From NCBI GenBank assembly GCA_030747595.1, contig JASLKK010000007.1, positions 62,001-126,000 of the forward strand: a DNA stretch of 64,000 bases, read 5' to 3'. Numbering within the stretch: the first letter of the stretch is position 1; each line of letters begins with the position of its first letter. A model generated the notes under the pieces. It was not told where the DNA came from. It did no database searches and worked only from the letters and a program-made list of their open reading frames with translations. Positions 59,035 through 64,000 of this stretch are shown here, piece by piece. Origin of the DNA: Acidimicrobiales bacterium. Its GTDB lineage: Bacteria; Actinomycetota; Acidimicrobiia; Acidimicrobiales; MedAcidi-G1. The translations under genes were made by a program, and so were the position numbers.

Positions 59035-60267
59035 TCAGGCAGTGGGTCCGACCTCGGCCACCACGGCGTCGGGGGCCAGAACCTCGGCCAGCACGGTGTT
59101 GACCTCGTCAAGGGTCACGGCCCGCAGGATCTCGACGTACTCATCCAGCGGGACCACCCGACCCAGAAGACTCTGGCTGGCACCCAGACGCGACATCCGG
59201 CTGCCCGAACCCTCGAGGCCCAGCAGGAGCGAACCTTCGAATCCATCGCGGGCAATGGACAGTTCAGCATCGGTAATGCCGTGGGCCGCCACCTCGCCTA
59301 CCTCGTGGGCCACCACACGCTTGAGCTCGTCGGACCGCTCAGGTGCCGTACCGGCGTACACCGACACCACGCCGGCGTCCGAGTAGGCGGCCATTGACGA
59401 AAACACGCTGTAGGCCAGCCCGTGTTCCTCGCGCACCGTCTGGAACAGGCGACTGGACAGTCCCCCACCCAGCACGTGTACGCCAATGGCCAGCGCGTGC
59501 CTTCGCGGATCCTTGCGGTCCAGGCCCCGCCAACCCCAGGCCACGTGGTCGGCCTCGGTCGGACGGCTGATACGTCGAGCCGTCACCGCTGGTACTGCCG
59601 GCTTGGTTCGTTCCGGCGTCAAACCACCGGTCCGACCGGCGAACGCCTCACCTACCTGAGACACGAGCGCCTCATGATCAACAGCGCCAGCGGCGGCCAC
59701 CACCAGATTGGGGGCGCGGTACCAGTGGTCGTGGAACCCGGCGATGTCATCTCGACTCAGCGCTCCCACCGATGCCTCCGAACCCAGAACCTCCCGGCCC
59801 AACGTATGGTCGGGAAACAGCGCCTCGTAGAGCAGGTCGAAGACGACGTCATCTGGGTCGTCGGCCGCCAGGTGGATCTCTTCGAGGATCACCTGCCGTT
59901 CAGTCTCAACGTCGGAAGCCCGTAGGGCGGGCTCACGCAGCACGTCGGCCAACAGGGCCACGGCGGTTTCCTGGCCACCCACCGGAAGACGGGCGTAATA
60001 CGCCGTGTATTCCTTGGTGGTGAAGGCATTCATCTCGCCGCCGGTGGCGTCCACCAGCTCGGCAATGGCCCGCGCCGAGCGGTCCTCGGTGCCCTTGAAC
60101 AGCAGGTGCTCCAGAAAGTGCGAAGTACCGGCCAGTGCCGGATCCTCGTCACGGCCACCGACGCCCACCCACACGCCGACCGAGACCGAGTGGGCGTCCG
60201 GCATGTGCTCGGACACCACACCCGGTCCATCGGTCGGACCGTGTTCGGGCAGGCTCAGTTCGACCAC
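59035..60267 (-). CDS. M16-family zinc protease (processing peptidase-like)
   Basis: 410-residue M16 peptidase of the size of mitochondrial processing peptidase beta. The inverted zinc motif HFLEH is at 50-54, and the distal Glu lies in VILEEIHLAADDP. The second half keeps GGGLSSRLFQTVREEHGLAYS. The first ~20 residues (SLPEHGPTDGPGVV) differ from the usual LPNGLRVV start. GTG 60267 is the only suitable start seen. It lies 81 bp after pnp, a gene order conserved in actinobacteria. Substrates are unknown. Confidence 0.92.
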   Translation of the reverse strand: MVELSLPEHGPTDGPGVVSEHMPDAHSVSVGVWVGVGGRDEDPALAGTSHFLEHLLFKGTEDRSARAIAELVDATGGEMNAFTTKEYTAYYARLPVGGQETAVALLADVLREPALRASDVETERQVILEEIHLAADDPDDVVFDLLYEALFPDHTLGREVLGSEASVGALSRDDIAGFHDHWYRAPNLVVAAAGAVDHEALVSQVGEAFAGRTGGLTPERTKPAVPAVTARRISRPTEADHVAWGWRGLDRKDPRRHALAIGVHVLGGGLSSRLFQTVREEHGLAYSVFSSMAAYSDAGVVSVYAGTAPERSDELKRVVAHEVGEVAAHGITDAELSIARDGFEGSLLLGLEGSGSRMSRLGASQSLLGRVVPLDEYVEILRAVTLDEVNTVLAEVLAPDAVVAEVGPTA

Positions 60268-60348
60268 CGAACCGGTGGTCGTGTCGGCACCACGAGGGCG
60301 CCGGGGGTCAACGGGTCCGTCGTGCAGGACGGACCGACGATCCGGTGC

Positions 60349-62832
60349 TTAGCGGCGGCGTCGACGGCCACCGCCGCCGCCGCCACCGCGGTTGGTCGGG
60401 GCGGCGGCGCCCAGGTCGCCGTGGACCGTCTCGAGTTCAGCCTTAAAGGCGTCCTCAAAGCTGGCCACGACCGGAGCGTCATCGTCGTCGAACGAATCGT
60501 CCTCATCGAAGTTGTCGCCGCCGCCGGCGTAGTCGCCGTCGTTCACGTCGTCCTCGAAAGAGTCGACCGGAGCGTCATCGTCGTCGGACGAATCGTCCTG
60601 GTCCGGCGCAGTCGCGGGGGCGTCGGAGCCACCCGCAGCCTCGTCCTTTGACGATGCTGCGGGACCGTCGCCGGCCGGCTTGAGTGAGATCTTCCCATTG
60701 GGATCGACGTCCTCGACGATCACCGTCAGGGGCTGACCCAGCTCCAGAACGTCCTCCACCTTGTCGATACGCTTGCCGGCACCAAGTTTGGAGATGTGCA
60801 CGAGGCCGTCACGGCCCGGGAGGATGCTGACGAAGGCACCAAACTTGGTGATGTTCACCACGCGGCCCTCGTAAACGGCGCCGACCTCGGCGGTCGGCGG
60901 ATCCACGATCAGCATGACCTGGCGCTTGGCCTCAGCCACCTTGGCCCGGTCCGGCGAGGCGATCGACACGATGCCGACCATCCCGTCGTCGTCCACGCTG
61001 ATGTCGGCACCCGTCTCGGCCTGGATGGTGTTGATCATCTTGCCCTTAGGGCCGATGACCTCACCGATCTTCTCGACCGGGATCTCGAAGGCCTCAATCT
61101 TCGGGGCGCTCTCGCCGACGTCGTCGCGCGGGGCGGGAATGGCGTCGGCCATGACCTCGAGGATGGCCAGACGGGCTTCCTTGGCCTGGTTCAGCGCGGC
61201 AGCCAGGACGTCGGCGGGAATGCCGTCGATCTTGGTGTCGAGCTGAAGGGCGGTCACGAACTCAGCCGTGCCTGCCACCTTGAAGTCCATGTCGCCGAAT
61301 GCGTCCTCCGCTCCGAGAATGTCGGTGAGGGTGACATACTCGCCGTCCTTGCAGATGAGGCCCATGGCGATACCTGCCACCGGGGCCTTGATCGGTACGC
61401 CGGCGTCCATCATCGAGAGGCTCGACGAACACACCGAACCCATCGAGCTGGAGCCGTTGGAGGCCAGAACCTCCGACACCAGACGCAGCGTGTAGGGGAA
61501 CTCCTCGAAGCTCGGGATGATCGGGAACAGGGCACGCTCGGCGAGCGCACCGTGGCCGATCTCACGACGCTTCGGACCCCGCATGAAACCGGTCTCACCG
61601 GTCGAGAAGGGCGGAAAGTTGTAGTGGTGCATAAACCGCTTGCGGTCGATCGGGTCGATGCCGTCGATCATCTGGTCCATGCGGCCGGTGCCCAGGGTGG
61701 TGAAGTTCAGCACCTGGGTCTCGCCCCTCTGGAACAGGCCGGATCCATGCGCCGTGGGGACGATCGCCACCTCCGACGAGACTGGCCGGAGGTCGCCCGT
61801 GCCGCGCCCGTCGATACGAACACCTTCGGTGAGGATGCGTGACCGCACCAGCTCCTTGGTGACCGCCCGGATGGCTCCACCGATCTGACGATCGGCGTTG
61901 TCCACGTCGGCGAACTGCGGAAGCAGCTCGGCGATCAGCTCAGCCTTGAGGGCCGCCTCGGCGGTGCCGCGCTCAGCCTTGTCGGCAATGGTCTGGGTCG
62001 CGGCGATCCGCTCGGCACCAGCGGCCTCGACCGCGGTGAACACCTCATCGGAATAGTCGCTCGAGACCTCGTAGGCCATGATCTCGGGTGCACCCACCGC
62101 GGCCACCATCTCCAGCTGGAGCTCGATGACCTCACGGATGTACTGCTTGGAGAAGTCCAGGCCACTGGCCAGGACAGCCTCGTCGACCATCGGGGCGCCG
62201 GCCTCGTAGACGTCGCAGGTGGCCTCGGTGCCACCGGCCTCGACCATCATGACCGCGACGTCGCCGTCGTCGAGCAGACGACCGGCGACCACCATCTCGA
62301 AGGCGGACTCGCTGCCCTCTTCGTAGGTCGGATGGGCAATCCACTCGCCGGCGGCCGACCAGGCGATGCGCACCGCGCCGACCGGACCATCGAACGGGAT
62401 GCCCGACAGCATGAGGGCTGCCGAGGCGCCGTTCAGGGCCAGGACGTCGTGGGGGTTCTCCATGTCGGCGCCCACCACGGTGCCCACGATGTGGACCTCG
62501 TTGCGGAACCCATCGGGGAACATCGGCCGCAACGGGCGGTCGATCAGGCGACAGGTCAGAATCGCCGACTCGGGCGCCCGACCTTCACGACGGAAGAACG
62601 AGCCGGGGATCTTGCCCGCCGCGTACATCCGCTCTTCAATGTCGACCGTCAGGGGAAAGAAGTCCGCCCCGGGACGGGGGGACTTGGCGCCGGTGGCGGT
62701 CACCAGCACCGTTGAACGGCCGATCTTGGCCAATACGGATCCGCCGGCCAGAGGGGCCATTCGGCCCGTCTCGAACGACATGGTCTTTTCGGTCCCGCTG
62801 AATGTGCGGGAAACCGTGGTTGCTTCAGTCAT
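60349..62832 (-). CDS. pnp: polyribonucleotide nucleotidyltransferase (PNPase / GpsI)
   Basis: 827-residue phosphorolytic 3'-5' exoribonuclease of the degradosome type. Two RNase PH domains (residues ~15-235 and ~330-560; GSFFRREGRAPESAIL, RIDGRGTGDLRP, MGSVCSSSLSMMDAG), a KH domain (KIGEVIGPKGKMINTIQ) and an S1 domain (YEGRVVNITKFGAFV) are present in normal order. The last ~105 residues are unusual: an acidic Asp/Ser-rich duplicated tract, then Gly-rich RGGGGGGG and a final RRRRR. The start is ATG 62832. A 9-bp hairpin lies 18 bp upstream. rpsO precedes it. Confidence 0.97.
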   Translation of the reverse strand: MTEATTVSRTFSGTEKTMSFETGRMAPLAGGSVLAKIGRSTVLVTATGAKSPRPGADFFPLTVDIEERMYAAGKIPGSFFRREGRAPESAILTCRLIDRPLRPMFPDGFRNEVHIVGTVVGADMENPHDVLALNGASAALMLSGIPFDGPVGAVRIAWSAAGEWIAHPTYEEGSESAFEMVVAGRLLDDGDVAVMMVEAGGTEATCDVYEAGAPMVDEAVLASGLDFSKQYIREVIELQLEMVAAVGAPEIMAYEVSSDYSDEVFTAVEAAGAERIAATQTIADKAERGTAEAALKAELIAELLPQFADVDNADRQIGGAIRAVTKELVRSRILTEGVRIDGRGTGDLRPVSSEVAIVPTAHGSGLFQRGETQVLNFTTLGTGRMDQMIDGIDPIDRKRFMHHYNFPPFSTGETGFMRGPKRREIGHGALAERALFPIIPSFEEFPYTLRLVSEVLASNGSSSMGSVCSSSLSMMDAGVPIKAPVAGIAMGLICKDGEYVTLTDILGAEDAFGDMDFKVAGTAEFVTALQLDTKIDGIPADVLAAALNQAKEARLAILEVMADAIPAPRDDVGESAPKIEAFEIPVEKIGEVIGPKGKMINTIQAETGADISVDDDGMVGIVSIASPDRAKVAEAKRQVMLIVDPPTAEVGAVYEGRVVNITKFGAFVSILPGRDGLVHISKLGAGKRIDKVEDVLELGQPLTVIVEDVDPNGKISLKPAGDGPAASSKDEAAGGSDAPATAPDQDDSSDDDDAPVDSFEDDVNDGDYAGGGDNFDEDDSFDDDDAPVVASFEDAFKAELETVHGDLGAAAPTNRGGGGGGGRRRRR
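60469..60599 (-). repeat. duplicated segment encoding the acidic PNPase tail
   Basis: Two 35-bp copies (60469-60503 and 60565-60599) differ by a single base and are offset by 96 bp, a whole number of codons. They encode the paired DDS(F/S)DDDDAPV blocks of the PNPase tail. The flanks also show weaker similarity, which points to an in-frame 32-codon duplication. Confidence 0.85.
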
Positions 62833-62850
62833 GTTCTCTCTTCTCGTAGA

Positions 62851-62873
62851 CCATCCGGAACGACTCCGGACGG
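62851..62873 (-). promoter_or_regulatory. stem-loop in the pnp leader
   Basis: On the minus strand CCGTCCGGA and TCCGGATGG form a 9-bp stem (one G-U pair) around a 5-nt loop, 18 nt before the pnp ATG. In E. coli the rpsO-pnp leader hairpin is cut by RNase III and mediates PNPase autocontrol. A similar role here is an inference from position and shape. Confidence 0.5.
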
Positions 62874-62978
62874 TTCGATGGCCGCGGATGCGGCACGTTG
62901 GGGAGTGGGCGCGGCGCGCCGTCCCCGTTCATCGATCTGGTTGTCGGTCCCGTGGATCCGGTCCCCGACGCGACTCGG

Positions 62979-62994
62979 GTGGCCCGTAGGCCAC
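62979..62994 (-). terminator. small hairpin after rpsO
   Basis: GTGGCC/GGCCAC stem of 6 bp with a 4-nt loop, 17 bp downstream of the rpsO stop and without a T-tract. It may be a weak attenuator or an RNA 3'-end stabiliser between rpsO and pnp. Confidence 0.4.
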
Positions 62995-63011
62995 TCGAAA
63001 TCTGATTCGAC

Positions 63012-63281
63012 CTAACGGCGCAGGCCCAACTTGGCGATGATCGCCCGGTAGCGCTCGACGTCGTTCTTCTTAACGTAGTCGAGCATCCGCCGGCGGCGAC
63101 CCACCAGCATCAACAGGCCTCGCCGACTGTGATGATCCTTCTTGTGGACCTTCAGGTGATCGGTGAGATGGTTGATGCGGTCGCTCAGGAGTGCGATCTG
63201 CACCTCGGGAGAACCGGTGTCACTCTCGTGCAACCGGTTCGTCTCAATGGTGGCGCCCTTGGGAGGCAGGTTGGTCGGCAT
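63012..63281 (-). CDS. rpsO: 30S ribosomal protein uS15
   Basis: 89-residue ribosomal protein binding 16S rRNA in the platform. It carries the S15 signature [20 protein letters not shown] and [20 protein letters not shown]. The length matches the family exactly. ATG 63281 has GAGG 6 nt upstream; a longer open frame upstream is not coding. It is followed by pnp on the same strand, the widespread rpsO-pnp pair. Confidence 0.97.
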   Translation of the reverse strand: MPTNLPPKGATIETNRLHESDTGSPEVQIALLSDRINHLTDHLKVHKKDHHSRRGLLMLVGRRRRMLDYVKKNDVERYRAIIAKLGLRR

Positions 63282-63434
63282 CGGAACCTCGGGTATCGGA
63301 CCCGGCCTCATGGCACGCTGTGCGTCGCCTGAAGCCATACGGAGGGTCGGAGTTCTTCGATTCCGACCCTGGACGACCCCGGTCGGGTCCTCCACGGAGA
63401 AACAGGGTACCGGCGCGGTAGGTATTCTCACCCT

Positions 63435-63851
63435 ATGAGTGCACGGTTCACCCACTTGGCACTGCCGTCCCACGACCTGGACGCCACCGTTGCATGGTAC
63501 GAAACCCATACGCCGATGCGGGCCTTCCATCGGCGGACCGACCCGGACGCCGAGGTGGCGTGGTTGGCCGAGGACGATAACGCTGTGGGGATCGTGGTTG
63601 TCCAGACGTTGGAGGACCACAAAGCCGGTCAGCCTCTTCCCATCCTGACCCCGTTCGCCCACCTGGGCTTCGACGTGGACTCACCCGGAGAGGTCGACCA
63701 AGCGGCCGAACTGGGGCGAGCGTCGGGTTGTCTGCACTGGGAGCCAGCGAACCACCCACCGCCGGTCGGCTACCTCTGTGCGGTGACCGATCCCGACGGC
63801 AACGTGGTCGAGTTCAGCTTCGGCCAGGGCTTGGGCGCGGTTGGCGACTGA
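63435..63851 (+). CDS. VOC (glyoxalase/dioxygenase-fold) family protein
   Basis: 138-residue vicinal oxygen chelate protein. [19 protein letters not shown] (first beta-alpha module, His7), [10 protein letters not shown] (His near 74) and [15 protein letters not shown] (metal Glu) give the usual metal-ligand set. The reaction cannot be told. The start is ATG 63435, with no Shine-Dalgarno but a TATTCT -10-like element 6 bp upstream, so the mRNA may be leaderless. It is divergent from rpsO and convergent with ribH. Confidence 0.85.
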   Translation: MSARFTHLALPSHDLDATVAWYETHTPMRAFHRRTDPDAEVAWLAEDDNAVGIVVVQTLEDHKAGQPLPILTPFAHLGFDVDSPGEVDQAAELGRASGCLHWEPANHPPPVGYLCAVTDPDGNVVEFSFGQGLGAVGD

Positions 63852-63891
63852 CGACCATCCCCGGTTCCCGAACCCGATCAGGAGTCGATCT

Positions 63892-64000
63892 TCAGGAGCC
63901 CAGCGCGGCGAGTAGGCGGGCCATCTCGACGGCGGCATCCGCGCAGTCGGCACCCTTGTCGCCCCGGTCCACGTCAGCCCGCTCCATGGCCTGCTCCACC
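63892..64000 (-). CDS. ribH: 6,7-dimethyl-8-ribityllumazine synthase, C-terminal fragment
   Basis: Only the last 35 codons are in the window; the gene continues off the right edge. The fragment VEQAMERADVDRGDKGADCA continuing to AAVEMARLLAAL matches the RibH C-terminus (EQA..RA....NKG.EAA..A.EM..L). RibH builds lumazine, the direct riboflavin precursor and a relative of the F420 pathway. It is convergent with the VOC gene after 40 bp. Confidence 0.85.
   Translation of the reverse strand, partial: VEQAMERADVDRGDKGADCADAAVEMARLLAALGS

Noticed and set aside
1-64000. Mobile elements, prophage, integrase or attachment-site signs
   Set aside because: No transposase, integrase or terminal repeats were found, and tRNA genes are not flanked by duplicated ends. 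Composition is even throughout.

Overview
This window looks like a chromosomal segment of a high-G+C actinobacterium, most likely an Acidimicrobiia-like lineage (possibly aquatic). The reasons are: the strong G+C bias with many GTG starts; F420-type enzymes (an LLM-class oxidoreductase and a Ddn-like protein); a B12-dependent ribonucleotide reductase; GAAC-N4-GTTC LexA boxes; a SAM-I/IV-type riboswitch; and the gene order lexA - hflX - dapF - miaA - miaB - recA - pgsA - ftsK - rnj - dapA - dapB - pnp - rpsO, which is an actinobacterial backbone. The exact taxon cannot be fixed by eye.

Layout. 1-8.4 kb is mixed: a truncated beta-lactamase-family lipoprotein, an alkyl-sulfatase-like protein with an altered metal site, tRNA-Val and tRNA-Cys, a thioesterase, two F420-type enzymes, a CoA-binding protein, metY and a sulfurtransferase. 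8.5-16.3 kb is one six-gene operon with overlapping start and stop codons (carboxyltransferase, biotin carboxylase, AtuA-like protein, TetR, TIGR03084-like protein, crotonase), probably for breaking down a branched or isoprenoid acyl-CoA. 16.3-19.1 kb is a three-subunit transhydrogenase. 19.3-26.5 kb has tRNA-Gly, two small proteins, an Fpg-like glycosylase, a SAM-riboswitch-controlled metX plus PLP enzyme, an orphan adenine methylase and a DEAD-box helicase. 26.7-34.2 kb carries an alkyltransferase-like protein, a class III cyclase, lgt, an acyl-CoA dehydrogenase, thymidine kinase and nrdJ.

34.6-46.5 kb holds the SOS core: lexA and a divergent LysM/YneA-like gene share a promoter region with a tandem LexA-box array, and recA has its own LexA box. 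Interleaved are dapE, dapD, dapC and dapF, plus hflX, miaA and miaB. 46.6-64 kb continues with RNA and envelope housekeeping (thpR, cinA, pgsA, rimO, a Ca/Na antiporter, ftsK, rnj, dapA, a wHTH-like protein, SURF1, dapB, an M16 protease, pnp, rpsO, a VOC protein) and ends in the C-terminus of ribH.

How the genes work together. Five of the six diaminopimelate steps after aspartate semialdehyde are clearly encoded here (dapA, dapB, dapD, dapE, dapF), and a probable dapC supplies the sixth. Methionine/cysteine synthesis is represented by metX, metY and a CGS-type enzyme. DNA repair and the SOS response are represented by recA, lexA, the YneA-like gene, the Fpg-like gene and the ATL. No CRISPR array, insertion sequence, prophage or clear defence island was seen. 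The most notable signals are the tandem LexA-box array, the riboswitch with a possible SD-hiding hairpin, the degenerate metal sites, and a duplicated acidic tail on PNPase.
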